From the NCBI GenBank assembly GCA_006937955.1, contig SSNP01000153.1, positions 143,186 to 207,185 of the forward strand: a DNA stretch of 64,000 bases, given 5' to 3'. Below are positions 1 through 12,344 of the stretch, in pieces. Origin of the DNA: Pachypanchax playfairii (lineage: Eukaryota; Chordata; Actinopteri; Cyprinodontiformes; Aplocheilidae). The notes under the pieces are model-generated. The model did not search any database and was not told the DNA's origin. It saw only the letters and a program-made list of their open reading frames with translations. Position numbers and translations under genes: made by a program. The stretch's first letter is position 1. The number at the start of each line of letters is the position of its first letter.

Positions 1-203
1 GTCTGTAAAACCAGGCAGGTCAGGAGCTGCCAAACAGAACCCGGAACAGGTTTTAGGTGGAAGCTGCTGGAACCTCCCGTCCTCCCAAAGAACCTCCGTC
101 AGAACCTCCATCAGAGCTTTTCTCCAACCCTCCCTGAGAACTTCCCTGAGAACCTCCCAGGTTCTGGTGTCTCTGATCAGACCTTCACCTCCTCCTCACT
201 CAC
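1..203 (-). other. Start of endothelin intron 2
   Basis: This lies beyond the GTGAGT donor at 203 and is intronic. It is rich in the word AGAACCTCC and has no coding signal. Confidence 0.7.
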
Positions 204-357
204 CTTGGGGAGTTGACCCAGACGATGCCGATGTGACAGAAGAAGATGCACTCTTTGTCTTTCTGGTTCTCACACGAGCAGCGTTTCTCCCGTTGGTGGG
301 CCGTGCGAGCGAGCTGCACGAGGGGGCCCTCCTCCACCACAGGGCTCGTCTCTGAGT
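204..357 (-). CDS. edn: Endothelin precursor, exon 2 (mature peptide)
   Basis: This exon encodes the end of the N-terminal propeptide and the 21-residue vasoactive peptide of an endothelin. Endothelins are secreted, processed by furin-type enzymes and then endothelin-converting enzyme, and act on G-protein-coupled endothelin receptors. The minus strand reads REKR, then CSCENQKDKECIFFC, then HIGIVW, then VNSP. That fits the family pattern C-x-C-x4-D-x2-C-x2-[FY]-C, has all four cysteines, a dibasic KR just before Cys1, and the W-V bond cut in big endothelin. The exon starts after an AG acceptor (minus TTCCCAG), in phase 1, and ends at AAG/GTGAGT. It joins exon 1 at 7618 in frame, creating an Asp codon. 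Position 18, normally Asp, is Gly. Ser2 and Phe14 resemble ET-1/ET-2 while Lys7 resembles ET-3, so the paralogue is unresolved. Later exons lie left of the window. Confidence 0.9.
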
Positions 358-1605
358 CTGGGAAGCAGAGGTTAAAGATGACTCAGGATTTTGATCTGTG
401 AACTAACAGTTCTGTCATGTTGTAATTAGAGTAAAACTAGTTTGAATCATTATTTGTTCTCGTGGGATTTTAGAGGACAAGAATCCAGATTTGTTGTTTA
501 CATAGTAAAATATAAACATGTAAGTGGATTAACAGTGGAACTGGTCTCATTTACACACGTTAAGACACTTCATTCATGTTTCATTATTACTTTAATATTA
601 AATATCAAGCTGCATGTTGTGTTGGAACTTTAACCTGAAGCAGAACACAGAAACCTTCGTTTCCTGTCAAACTGTAAACAGAAGGTGGTGACATCATGCT
701 GGCTCCTCCCCCTCCCTCTCTGCTGTGCTTCAGCTCAGGACTGAACTATTACTGAAGAACATTCACTTGGATTAAACTCATGACGTGTTTTCTATCAGCT
801 GGTCGGCTTCTGATGTGTTTCTCAGATATTTTAACGATCAGAGAAGAACGTGTTGCAGGAACCGTCAGCTGGATCCACCGCGGGGTGCTGCCTGGGCTTA
901 AAGAACCATGTCACTTCACCTGAAGAGGCACGGACGTTCTAAAACCAGCACAGAACCAATAAAACAGACGGAGCCCGCAGATGAACTTTGATGTTACTTA
1001 CAGGAATGTGGAGGGATTTTACACGCCTCACACACGTGTTAAATAACACGTCTTCTCACCATAAAGTGCAGGTCTGATCTTTATACTGCTGTGGTCCAAA
1101 CAATCACTTCTCAGGCTGTTCTCCATGTAAAGCTGCTCCAAGTGTTTGTGTCTGCCAACCAGAGGGTTGCTAGTTTGAGCCCAGCTTCCCCCCCCGCCCC
1201 CCCCGCCCCCACACACACTCCAAGTTTAACAACCAGCGTATAAAAACAACCAGGAAACCTTTACAGTCGAGTCGGGCTGAGGTGCAGGTTACTGACTCAG
1301 ATCCTCTAGTCTTTCCTGTGTGGTTTCAATAAGCAGACAAACAGGACCTGAAACCAGCTACTGGTCTAACTGACCCATGATAAAAGGAGTACGGTACCAA
1401 ACAGAACTGATGTGGATCCACATCTGGACACAGAGCTTCTTCTCTTCCATCAGCTGATGATATGAGATGATCTGAGATCCCTGAAACCCTCACGGTGATC
1501 TCATCATGTGACATGAAGCTCGGGGAGCTGAAGATGGATTCCATCCAGCTGGATTATTTAATCCCTTTATGGTTCATGTGTTCAAGTGATCACCAGGAAG
1601 GAGCC

Positions 1606-1970
1606 TCATGGGAAACGGTCCCTCGTAGGAAACGTTCCCTCGTAGGAAACGTTCCCTCGTGGGAAACAGTCCCTCGTAGGAGACGTTCCCTCGTAGGAAA
1701 CGTTCCCTCGTGGGAAAAAGTCCCTCGTAGGAAAAAGTCCCTCGTGGGAAACAGTCCCTCGTAGGAGACGTTCCCTCGTAGGAAACGTTCCCTCGTAGGA
1801 AACGTTCCCTCGTGGGAAAAAGTCCCTCGTAGGAAAAAGTCCCTCGTGGGAAACGTTCCCTCGTAGAAAACGTTCCCTCATGGGAAAAAGTCCCTCGTAG
1901 GAGACGTTCCCTCGTAGGAAACGTTCCCTCGTGGGAAACGGTCCCTCGTAGGAGACGTTCCCTCAAGGGA
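1606..1970. repeat. 17-nt near-palindromic minisatellite
   Basis: About 21 copies of a 17-nt unit, CGTAGGAAACGTTCCCT, with variants (CGTGGG, AACAGT, GAGACG). Each unit centres on GGAAACGTTCC, nearly its own reverse complement, so either strand could form serial small hairpins. Open frames across it are by-products of stop-free units. Confidence 0.93.
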
Positions 1971-3769
1971 ACACGTCTCAGTTCCATTTTTGATGACTTA
2001 ATGGGAGTTCTCCTGATGTTCAAACTAAACATGAAGCTGAACAGATGAACAGGAAACTCCATCCAGCTGTTTCACACAATATAAAGAAACATGTTGCAGA
2101 ACATAAGAGACGAGAAGTTCTAACCCAAACTCAAAGGAACGTGTGTGGAAATGTGTTGGATTAGCTGGAGGGGGGGGGGTCCTCTGTTGTGGTTTTAGTA
2201 TTAATGTGCATAAAGACAGGACACAGAAAAACAAACAGTCTGCAGGGAAATGTGATAAATCAGATAAAATAAGTAATAAACCCGTTAACTGGCTTTATTC
2301 TGGAAGAATCTTTAACTTTCAACTGCTGCAGATAATATCACAGTAATGAAGCTTCTGTCCTGCTGGACTTCACTAGAACTTCAAACAGCATCCTGATAAG
2401 ATGATGTTAGTTTCAGGTTTTTGTTTTTAAACCAAACGGTGGACTGAGAGCAGGTAGACCGACGGTTTAACGTTCAGGTGGGATGAAACAGGATATGAAT
2501 CTAAATGTCCTGTAGAAGAAAAATAAAAACATTCCTGGAATGAGCCTCTAAGCTCATGAAGAGTCCTGAAAACATGAATAATTACATGTTTTAGGCGTGA
2601 CCCTGATTTCCTGAGCTCACGCCGTGTTTGAATAAGATGTTTAACTGAAGCTGGAATGTGAGAAAAAGCAACACGTGTGTTATATGAACATGATGAATGA
2701 AACATGAGAAGCTTCAGACGGAGAGAGCTCGAGCTTCATCCAGAACTCTGGAGTTTCATGTTGAATACGAGTTTAATGGATTCTGAACGGAGATGTCACG
2801 CTTCTTATCTACGCTCATCGTGTATCCCAACGCACACAGAACACGCCCTCAGTCCAATTTCCTGCTGATGCGTTCAATATGCGTCCGGTTAAATAAGATG
2901 TTGGTTTAAACACCGTCGTCTCAGACACGTAGTTCTCAAGTCCTAAAATCAACACAAAAACCCCTTCAGGTCATTTCACACTCGAAGGGATGAGAAAGAC
3001 AGGCTGAAGTTCTGGTTCTGGTTCTGGTTCTGAGGCCAAACCTCAGACACTGAGAAACATCAGAAGTAGCAGCACATTGTGGTTGGTGGAGTCCCAACAC
3101 AAACTGTTTAAAATAAGTGCCTTCTCCTGAGCAGGAGACGTCCAACAGTCGTCTGCGGTGGACAGGGATCACGTCCAGCAGCAGAAAAGACAAACACATG
3201 TCCTGCAGGGTTGGTTTTAGATGGAGCTGCTGGAAGGACAAGACTCTGAAACCAAAACAAGAAGGTAAGTGGAGAGAATGTGAATCCGTCTCAGCAGCTG
3301 AAACCGAACAAGATGTTAAAACAACCACCGACACTCAGCTGGATGTTCCTGGTCAGGAACCACTAAATAATCTAAACTTATTCACTGAAAACAGTTTTTA
3401 ATCATCAGAGGAATCTGGAGACATTCCACCTCCAAACACAAGAATTCATGTTATTATTATTCCTCCTTGTTTCCACGTCTGCAGCAGCGTGTCCTCTCTC
3501 TGAGGACAACACGTTAACTTGAGCTTGTCTCTGCTCTGAAAGACAAAACGTGACATCATGTTGAAAGTTGTAGTTTATTGTTTCCCTGCTCGAGGCGGTG
3601 AGTCATGCTTTATGGATGCAAACACAACGTTTCCATCTCAGATTAGATGTTCCCCTTCTGGCAGCGGTTCAACCCCCCGAGCAGCCGTCAGAACCATCTC
3701 TACATCCTCCCTGTAATTTGGTTTAGTGCTCTGTGGTTTCTCTGTGTCTGTCTCAAAAAAAGATCAGCT

Positions 3770-4001
3770 GGACGTTGTGTCCTTGGGCAAGACACTTAAC
3801 CTACTTTACCAGTTTGGTGGTGGTCGGAGGGTCCGGTGGGGTCTGGTAGCCTCGTCTCTGTCAGTGTCCCAGGACAGCTGTAGCTACATGTGTGTCGTTC
3901 ATCATCACTAAACGTGTGAATGGGTGAATGACATAATGTAGCGTGAAGCGCTTTGGGGGTCGTAGGACCTGAATAAAGTACTATACAAGTACAAGGTATT
4001 T
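3770..4001 (+). mobile_element. Degenerate teleost SINE
   Basis: The stretch contains the order of words typical of a widespread fish SINE: TTGGGCAAGACACTTAACC, then a variable middle, then GTGTGAATGGGTGAATGAC, then GAAGCGCTTTGGGGGTC, ending in CTATACAAGTACAAGGTATT. Identification is from recall of that motif series, so the exact family name is left open. Confidence 0.7.
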
Positions 4002-6698
4002 AGTCTCCCATAAACTTTGTGGAAGAATTCGTGCAAATGTTTCTTTTTAGTTTAGAAATGTCTCCAGAACAAAAACTAAACCCGGTTCTGACTGCTGTTC
4101 TGTCTGGAGCGCCAAACCGAGGTGGGACTCGTGGTCTCATCAGAGTGCCTGGTTGGTTTCAGGATGTCCAGGTGGATCCGGTTGGATCAGCAGGTAGAAC
4201 CTGGACGCTTCATGTTGATCAGACTGGAGGGAGGTTCTGGTTCTGCTGGTAGTGAATACAAACTGTTTATCTGACCCGGACAGACTCGGGTTTCCTTATG
4301 GGCCAAAATACCAGCCAAGGTAAACGTCTCCCCCCCCACCCCCACGTGGTCCTGAGAGGACAGTTAACCACAAACAGACCTGCTGCAGAGAGACCGGCTT
4401 CTGACCTCCAGACTCTCAACAAGGTCACCAGGAGGATTCTGGAAACCTTTAAAGAATCAAACTGGATCCTTTTAAATCCACTAGATCAGCTGTAGCAGGA
4501 AAATACATCAATATTTAAATATTTCTGTTGTTTTAGATCCTGATTATCATCAAGAGACAGATTTTACTATTAAATTACAACAAAAAAATAGAATTATTCC
4601 TCCTGCAGTTCTTATTTTTAAAAGTATTTTTCTAGATTCTGAAGTACTTTACTATGTACATGTTGGTGGATGGATAATAAAAACATCTGGACTTAGTGTT
4701 CTGGGATTATTTTACACATCTGTAAACTCAGATTAAGTACACAAGGATCCGACAGCCTGAAGACCTCCAACAGTTTAAATATCTTGAGATCTTGATTCTG
4801 ATGATGGTGATGGAGATGATGGTGAAGTGAAGCAGCATGTGATGAAGATGCTGCAGTGATCTGTTGTAGTGAGAACTGAACTGAATGATGCTCATTTCTC
4901 ATTAAATCTTGACCAGATATCATCATTGGATTGTGATCCAGACGGACGGACGACGGATCTCATCAGAAGGAAAATCGACCTCTAACAGACCTGATCCAGT
5001 TTTTATTCATATTTTTAGGAGAAACATAATATTTTTATAGCAGTTTTTAAGAGACTGAAAGTCCAGAACATCTGGATTTGAGGTCTGCTGGAACCATCAG
5101 ACAGTCTCAGACCGTCCCTGCAGTTAGACGCTTGTTGGGTTTTATTTAGAGTTCAAGCTGCAGTAAAAGCCCCTCGGATGTTGTCTTGTGTTTTTAAGGG
5201 GTTATTTTCTAATAAAAGGTCAGAGTCTGACTGTGATACACAAACATAAAACATGCAGCATGAATTAAAGATGAAAGACGACGAGACAGAAAAAGGTCCC
5301 GAGGACACGGAGAAAAGCGTTGACAGGAAGAAAAAACATGAAAAACACGTTGAGGTGAGACTCCAGAGAGACTCTGGTGGACAGAGACGCCTTGAATCAA
5401 CAGTTCAACTCATCCGATGCAGAACAGAAGAGTTCAGCTGGACATCATCATGTCAACAGGAGGACGATCTGAAGACCCGTCTCATCTGTTAAACATCAGA
5501 GTCTGCTGCATCTCGGCTGATTGACACGCTGAGCAGTTGGACAAGTCTGAAAGTGGACGTCCTGGAAGGACATCTGATGTGAAACATCATGCAGATAAAC
5601 CCTACATCTCTGCAGCGCCCACTAGTGGCTCAGAGAAGATAAACAACAACAAGTTTAAACCGTCTCTGGGTCCGAGACAGTTTCAGAACCGGGGGGTGGG
5701 GGGTGGGGGGGCAGTGGTCCCGGGCCACATGTTGAGTTAATCGGTCCATGTCTCCTGCTGACAGGAACGTGACATATTGAAAATTGTTTGTTTGTTTATT
5801 TACGAGCAGAAATCAAGTTGAAGAGTTGATGTTGATTTATGTTACAGAAAACAAACAGCTGTTTATGATGTTCTCTTTGCTGCAGAACAGTAATTTAGTT
5901 GCAATAAACTCAGATTACAGTTTTTATATACGACTTTGGCAGATTATTAAAGGAAACTTCTTTAATTTCCCTTCTGAGGATTAATAAAATATATTTATGA
6001 ATTGAGCGTTTTATTAAAGTGTCGCCTCCTGCTGCTTTGATTTGACGGGTTTCCTCGAGCTTGTCACACTTTCTATAAAATGTGAGATCAAAGGGTTAAT
6101 GTTGTTTTATATGGAGTTTAATTTGACCTAAAAATGTTAACAGTATGTTGTTCCTCCTGCTAAGACTAAAGATATTATTATGGATTCTTTTAAAATCCGT
6201 GTGCAGATTCCCCGAGGTAAGAGTCTGAGGAACACATAAACCAGGGCGTGGAACCATAAAGTCATAAAGCCTCCAAACTTTTCCAGAACAATCACCACAT
6301 TACATAACTCATCCATTACTTAATAAAAGATTCATTTGAAATGAGAAAACTTCAGCAGAGCCTGAATGTTGGCCGAGTTTCAGATCTAACAGTCAGAGGT
6401 TTTACTACCGTGTACTGAGACCTGAGGACATGTCCCGATGCAGGAAGGTGTAAATACAGAGAGACAGATCAGCTGAGACAGAAACGAGCTGCAACACAGA
6501 ACTCTGACTCCCGGGTCTTCTATGGATCAAACTTTGATCTGAGGAATCACCACGAAAAGTTCCTGTCCTCCGTCCCTCCACCTCGAGGGTTCAGACAGGA
6601 GTCTGGAGACAAAAACCTGAACAGCAGGATCAGATCTGCCTCATGTGGAGACCTGAAGTCCTCTGAGACGTGCAGTATTACATCCCTGAAGAAAGATT

Positions 6699-6830
6699 TA
6701 CAAGCCTCGTCTCACACCGGGGACATGCCTCGTCTCGCACCGGGGACATGCCTCGTCCCAGACCGGGGAGCAGTGGGGACAAGCCTCGTCTCACACCGGG
6801 GACAAGCCTCGTCCCAGACCGGGGACAAAC
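6699..6830. repeat. Short 20-23-nt tandem repeat
   Basis: Five to six imperfect copies of CCTCGTCTCACACCGGGGAC with ACATG or ACAAG linkers. Units vary in length, so the array looks young or recombining. Confidence 0.8.
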
Positions 6831-7617
6831 CTTGTCCAGGACCCAAGTCTTTCCTAAACAATGAAGACTCTTATTATCCAACACGGTTGTTTCTGAAGCT
6901 GCTTGTTGTAGCAGAAGGAAACAGGGATCAAGCGTCTGGGAGACATGATGGACATTCCTGTCTGGAAGACGTGATGGACATTCCTGTCAGTCAGACAGCT
7001 CGTCCTATAAAAACTGTCTCAGTTTTGATCTGGTTAAACATCATAATTTAATCTGAAACATCCTCTCCAACCTACAACACGTCTCTTATCTGGATTAATG
7101 GGACAAACTGGATTCATCTGCAAAACTAATGCCGACGCTCAAGAAAGCCAAGAGTCAAAAAACACGTCATAAATAATAATAATAAATATTAATAATAATA
7201 AACATGAACAAACACTGTGAATAAAAATAATGACAGACTGAGTTCAAACAACTGAGTGAGTGTTTCTTCCATTCCACTGTAATCTGCAGGGATTATTTGT
7301 TCTTTATGTATTGATCCTGTTTCTAGATGAACGGGTCCTGAACCCGATCAGGTCCAGGACTTCACATTCCTCCGCTGTCATGCTGTTTGGTAACATTCTC
7401 AGATTATCAATCCTTATATCTGTTTAATCTGAGACCTCCGGGACTTTTTACAGGTAACGTTACAGTCATGTCATTTAGATGTTTTTGTTAGAGTCATAAT
7501 CTGGTCCTGAGAGGAACGACAGACTGAAGCTGTTTAAATGTCAAACAGTTTACAGTCGGAACCTTTTGGGTTCTGCAGCCGTCCTCTGGAACATGTCGTG
7601 TATCTGCTGGTTCTTAC

Positions 7618-7678
7618 CTTGAAACTGGAGGATCAACAGGAGCGCCGTGGCAACGAGACAGAAATAAGTAAAGTCCAT
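7618..7678 (-). CDS. edn: Endothelin precursor, exon 1 (signal peptide)
   Basis: The ATG is at 7678 on the minus strand. The exon encodes MDFTYFCLVATALLLILQFQ, a hydrophobic secretory signal peptide, plus one base of the next codon. It ends at a strong donor, CAAG/GTAAGA. The phase-1 end fits the phase-1 start of the exon at 204-357 exactly. Twenty codons plus one base is typical of the short first coding exon in endothelin genes. I chose this start because it is the first ATG ahead of the hydrophobic stretch. The 7.3-kb intron to exon 2 carries a minisatellite and a SINE. Confidence 0.82.
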
Positions 7679-8100
7679 GTTGCTTCTCCAGGTTGAGAAA
7701 GAATCCAAAAATAAAAAACAAGAAGAAGTTTCCTGCAGACGGAAACACTCGAATGTTTAAATGTTTCTGATCAGAACTTAGTTTGAATCTTTATGATCCG
7801 GTCAGGTGAAGGTTTTCACACCTGTGTGCCGAGATGAAGCTCCTCTCTCCAGATGCAGGAGGAGAATGTGCCGGTCGGAACTCAGCTGCAGGGTGAAAAC
7901 AGAGAGGAGGCGGAGGAGGGGGAGGAGGGGGAGGAAACACAGGAGAGGCAGCGTCTGCAATGGGACACCTCCACAGAAACATAAATAACAACCTCCTCCG
8001 GTTCCGCGTGTCACGCTCTCACTGTGGTCCGTCTGTTCTTTACATAACCTGCGGTTCTCCTGGGATCTCCTCATATATGGAACAGACACGTTCACATGTG
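7679..8100 (-). promoter_or_regulatory. Candidate endothelin upstream region
   Basis: This is the sequence directly upstream of the endothelin ATG on the minus strand, so it should hold the 5' UTR and promoter. A purine-rich stretch on the plus strand at about 7896-7950 (GGAGGAGGGGG-type repeats) gives a CCTCC-rich tract on the transcribed strand. TCATATATGG at 8071-8080 differs from the CArG consensus CC(A/T)6GG at one position and could equally act as a TATA-like element. No transcription start can be fixed from sequence alone. Confidence 0.3.
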
Positions 8101-8394
8101 AAGTAGAACATACATGTGAAAACACATGATGAAAGAATAAAACCCCATAATCCCATCGACTGTTCTGCTGCAGAGAACATGTGTACTGTTAGAAAGTTCT
8201 CCAGATGTTTCCAGCAGTTCTTCCTGATTTATCAGAGTTAAACATGTTCGTCTGTATTTTATCTTTTATGTTTTTATTCTTAATTTGATTTGATTTACAA
8301 AGTTCAGCTGCAGAGATGTGATGAAACCAGGAGGAGGTTCAGAAGGACCAGGTCAGATCATGGTTCTTCATCTGTTTCATCATCATCACGCTGA

Positions 8395-9059
8395 CCAGAA
8401 CCAGGAGCAAGAACCAGGAGCAGGAACCAGGAACGAGGAGCAGGAACCAGGAGCAGGAACCAGGAACCAGGAACCAGGAACCAGGAGCAGGAACCAGGAG
8501 CCGGAACCAGTAGCAGGAACCAGGAGCCGGAACCAGGAACCAGGAACCAGGAACCAGGAACCAGGAACCAGGAGCAGGAACCAGGAACCAGGAACCAGGA
8601 ACCAGGAGCAGGAACCAGGAACCAGGAACCAGGAGCAGGAACCAGGGGCAGGAGCCAGGAGCCGGAACCAGGAGCAGGAACCAGGAGCCAGTACCAGTAG
8701 CAGGAACCAGGAGCCGGAACCAGGAGCGAGGAACCAGGAGCAGGAACCAGAACCAGGAGCCAGAACCAGGAGCAGGAACCAGGAGCCAGTACCAGTAGCA
8801 GGAACCAGGAGCCGGAACCAGGAACGAGGAGCAGGAACCAGGAACCAGGAACCAGGAACCAGGAGCAGGAACCAGGAACCAGGAACCAGGAACCAGGAAC
8901 CAGGAGCAGGAACCAGGAGCCAGAACCAGTAGCAGGAACCAGGAGCCAGAACCAGGAGCAGGAACAAGGAGCCGGAACCAGGAGCCGGAACCAGGAGCGA
9001 GGAACCAGGAGCAGAAACCAGAACCAGGAGCCAGAACCAGGAGCAGGAACCAGGAGCCG

Positions 9060-9126
<67 letters not shown>

Positions 9127-9420
9127 GAGCAGGAACCAGAACCAGGAGCCAGAACCAGGAGCAGGAACCAGGAGCAGGAACCAGGAACGAGGAGCAGGAA
9201 CCAGGAGCAGGAATCAGGAGCAGGAACCAGGAACCAGGAGCAGGAACCAGGAGCCAGAACCAGTAGCAGGAACCAGGAGCAGGAACCAGGAGCCGGAACC
9301 AGGAGCAGGAACCGGAACCAGGAGCCGGAACCAGGAGCCAGAACCAGGAGCCGGAACCAGGAGCAGGAGCCAGAACCAGGAACCAGAACCAGGAGCAGGA
9401 ACCAGAACCAGGAGCAGGAG
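8395..9420. repeat. Hexanucleotide-type array (GGAACCA/GGAGCA)
   Basis: Over 1 kb built from 6-nt words ACCAGG, AGCAGG, AGCCGG, with a pure ACCAGA stretch at about 9061-9125. Neither strand's unit contains a stop in the common registers, giving open frames of 193-397 codons (for example PGSGSWF-type on minus). No start context, splice signal or domain supports any of them as a gene. Confidence 0.93.
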
Positions 9421-10176
9421 GAAGACGAGGAGAGACAAAAGGACCGACAGACACTTCCAGGTGAAGAACTACTGAAAGAACTTCCTGCATCTTCTACAGA
9501 AACAGAGGAGGAACGTCCATGAATCCACAGACGGGCCTGTTCTTGTGTCACAGAAGGATTCTGATGATTCTGGTTCCTGTTTGTGTTCTGTTGTCTCTTC
9601 AGTCCAGCAGTTCATATCAGAGACACTGAAAGAGGATCCTTAAGAGGACTACACCTGAATCAGACGTCTGTCCTTCATTTATCATTTCATTCCCAAACGT
9701 GTCGTTTTCAGCTTCCAGACAGGAAATACTTGCATATTTGTTGAAAATGCTGAAGTTCTCTTCAGAGGTCATCTGGAACCAGAACTGCAGGAAAATGACG
9801 AAACCACAGAAAGTAGTTCAGCGACTGTTTCATCTTTTTTTGGGTCGAGTTTTGGGAAACTGTCTGTGTGAGTTTCTGTCAGCCTAACCAGAGAGCGGCG
9901 TTGTGGTAAACCATCAGGAGGAGATTAACAGGGACAACCCAAACATCTGGAGGCCAGATCCAGAGGTGCAGGACTCCATGGAACCTTCTGGTTGGGTTTC
10001 CCTCAGAAGACCTAATAAAACCCTGAAACAAACACGGTTGTGATAAAGATAAAAACTAACCGGCAGCTTTTCTCCTTCATGTGATCTTCTGCATCGTGAT
10101 GCTCCACCTTCATCCAAACGCATCATCACCTGCTCAGATTACACCAAGACCCCGGAGTCACGCCATGTAACAAGAG
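9421..10176. other. Intergenic, no gene seen
   Basis: Unique-looking sequence between two arrays. I see no conserved coding frame, RNA gene or recognisable mobile element. Confidence 0.5.
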
Positions 10177-10820
10177 CCCGATCTGACCAGAACCTGATCC
10201 AGACCCTGATCCAGACCCGATCAGACCTGAACCTGATCCAGACCCTGATCCAGACCCGATCAGACCTGAACCTGATCCAGACCCGATCAGACCTGAACCT
10301 GATCCAGACCCTGATCCAGACCCGATCAGACCTGAACCTGATCCAGACCCGATCAGACCTGAACCTGATCCAGACCCGATCTGACCTGAACCTGAACCTG
10401 AACCTGATCCTGAACCTGATCCAGACCCGATCTGACCGGAACCTGATCCAGACCCTGATCCAGACCCGATCTGACCTGAACCTGATCCAGACCCTGATCC
10501 AGACCCGATCTAACCTGAACCTGATCCAGACCCGATAAGACCCGATCTGACCAGAACCTGATCCAGACCCGATCAGACCCGATCTGACCAGAACCTGAAC
10601 CTGAACCTGATCCAGACCCTGATCCAGACCCGATCTGACCGGAACCTGATCCAGACCCTGATCCAGACCAGATCTGACCTGAACCTGATCCAGACCCTGA
10701 TCCAGACCCGATCTGACCTGAACCTGATCCAGACCCGATCTGACCAGAACCTGATCCAGACCCGATCAGACCCGATCTGACCAGAACCTGATCCAGACCC
10801 GATCTGACCAGAACCTGAAC
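10177..10820. repeat. Minisatellite of GATCCAGACC / GATCTGACCTGAACCT words
   Basis: About 640 bp of alternating words CCTGATCCAGACC and CGATCTGACC(T/A)GAACCTG, giving a compound repeat. The 176-codon minus frame (SGSGSGQI-type) is an artefact of the stop-free unit. Confidence 0.92.
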
Positions 10821-10891
10821 GTACTGAACATCACAAGTCTTTGATACAAGGTCGAGAGTCCTCTGGAAAAAAACACCAGACAATCCTTTTA

Positions 10892-11008
10892 CTGGTAAAC
10901 AGGAATTAAACTGAAGGTAAACAGGAATTAAACTGAAGGTAAACAGGAATTAAACTGAAGGTAAACAGGAAGTAAACAAACTGAAGGTAAACAGGAAGTA
11001 AACAGAAG
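10892..11008. repeat. 22-nt tandem repeat
   Basis: About five copies of GGTAAACAGGAATTAAACTGAA; the last copies carry AAGT in place of AATT. Confidence 0.88.
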
Positions 11009-11108
11009 GTCAGAGTTCAGATGTTTCCTTCAGTCTGCATGAAAGACATTTTATCTGAAGATCAAAAAGAATGTTGATGAGCTGAAAACATTCAAAAACA
11101 TCAGACAA

Positions 11109-11353
11109 GCAACAGAACGAGGTCCAACAGCACCAGGTCCAACAGAACCAAGTCCAACAGAACCAGGTCCAACAGGACCAAGTCCAACAGGACCAGGTCC
11201 AACAGGACCAGGTCCAATAGAACCATGTCCAACAGGACCAAGTCCAACAGGACCAGGTCCAACAGAACCAAGTCCAACAGAACCAGGTCCAACAGAACCA
11301 TGTCCAACAGGACCAAGTCCAACAGAACCAGGTCCAACAGAACCAGGTCCATG
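11109..11353. repeat. 15-nt minisatellite
   Basis: About 16 copies of AGGTCCAACAGAACC with A/G alternations. The 15-nt period is a multiple of three, so the minus strand reads LVLLD repeatedly for 122 codons; this is repeat, not a gene. Confidence 0.92.
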
Positions 11354-11449
11354 AGGTGAACAGAACCAGCTTCAGAGAGGTGCTCCAAGGGTGGAGGAGG
11401 AGGAGGAGAGCTGGTACTCAGGTGGAAATGTTTCAGTGCACGTGCACGT

Positions 11450-11552
11450 GGAGAACATGTAAACTCCATGGAGAAGGGTCCTGTCTGGTTTCAAACCTTG
11501 GACCTTATTACTGTAATGAAACAGTGCTACTCGCTGCACCACCGTGCAGCTT
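11450..11552. mobile_element. Degenerate interspersed-repeat tail
   Basis: The words AAACTCCATGGAGAAGGGTC, TGGTTTCAAACCTTGGACCT and ACTCGCTGCACCACCGTGC match in order the tail found in many fish interspersed repeats (L2/RTE-like 3' ends). The copy is short and decayed. Confidence 0.45.
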
Positions 11553-12344
11553 ACCAGAAACCAGCAGGAAGGTTTGGTCTTGTGGTGGGCCTGGACTCAG
11601 GGTCTGTGTTGGTCTGGGATTCTTGTCCAGGTTTAGCAGACAGGAAATGTGGAACTGCAGATTTTTTGGAGGGTTTTTGATTTAACGGTCTGAGTGAGAC
11701 ACTTAAACACTGCAGCCTCCGTCGGCCACACAGATTTATTTAGTCATCTTATCTGTTGTAAAAACGTGCTTCTGCAGGATCACATCAGCTGTTATGATCT
11801 CACATCTCATTATTTAACATGACTGAAGGTTTCTACTTTATAATAACACATTCAGGGGTATAAAAACACTCTGAACTGGATTCTCCTGCTTTTCATTAAA
11901 GCTAAAACGTTTTAAACACAGACTGTATGTTTGACTTTCACAGTTTAAACGTGATCCATCATCCATCTGTCCAAGATAATCACGGAGACCAGAATTTGTA
12001 GAATTTGGCCTGTTTATTCGGACACGGAGGGATTTTCCTGATATTCTGAAGATGATCTGCAGCTGTACTTTTAACTGGTGAGTGCAGATTCATATCGGCT
12101 TCATGCTGCATGTCTCTCGTCAATCAGAAGGATTCTGCAGAAAAACCCAGAAATCCAGAGTATTTTTCCTTCCTGTGGTTCTGTTGGAGCAGAACCTCCT
12201 GATTCTGAGTGTTCAGTCCACCTACAGCTCAGTCTGTAGCTGGAGACAAACAGATCTTCATCCCTCACAGCATCCGTATCGATCTGGATGTAAAGCATCT
12301 GGAGCGTACATGAACTTGTTTCAGCTGGTGATCAGCTGACGGCA
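11553..12344. other. Intergenic, no gene seen
   Basis: No supported gene. The frame of 85 codons at 12082-12339 has no recognisable domain. Confidence 0.45.

Larger units (their letters stand above)
358..7617 (-). other. Endothelin intron 1
   Basis: This 7.26-kb intron is defined by the donor at 7617 and acceptor at 358. It holds a 17-nt minisatellite (1606-1970), a fish SINE (3770-4001) and a small repeat (6699-6830). The remainder shows no exon, RNA gene or long coding frame that I can support. The open frames present are under about 125 codons with no recognisable protein. Confidence 0.75.

Noticed and set aside
8318..9551. Frames of 204-397 codons (NQEPGAG / PGSGSWF)
   Set aside because: Pure hexanucleotide repeat in both directions with no independent coding evidence.
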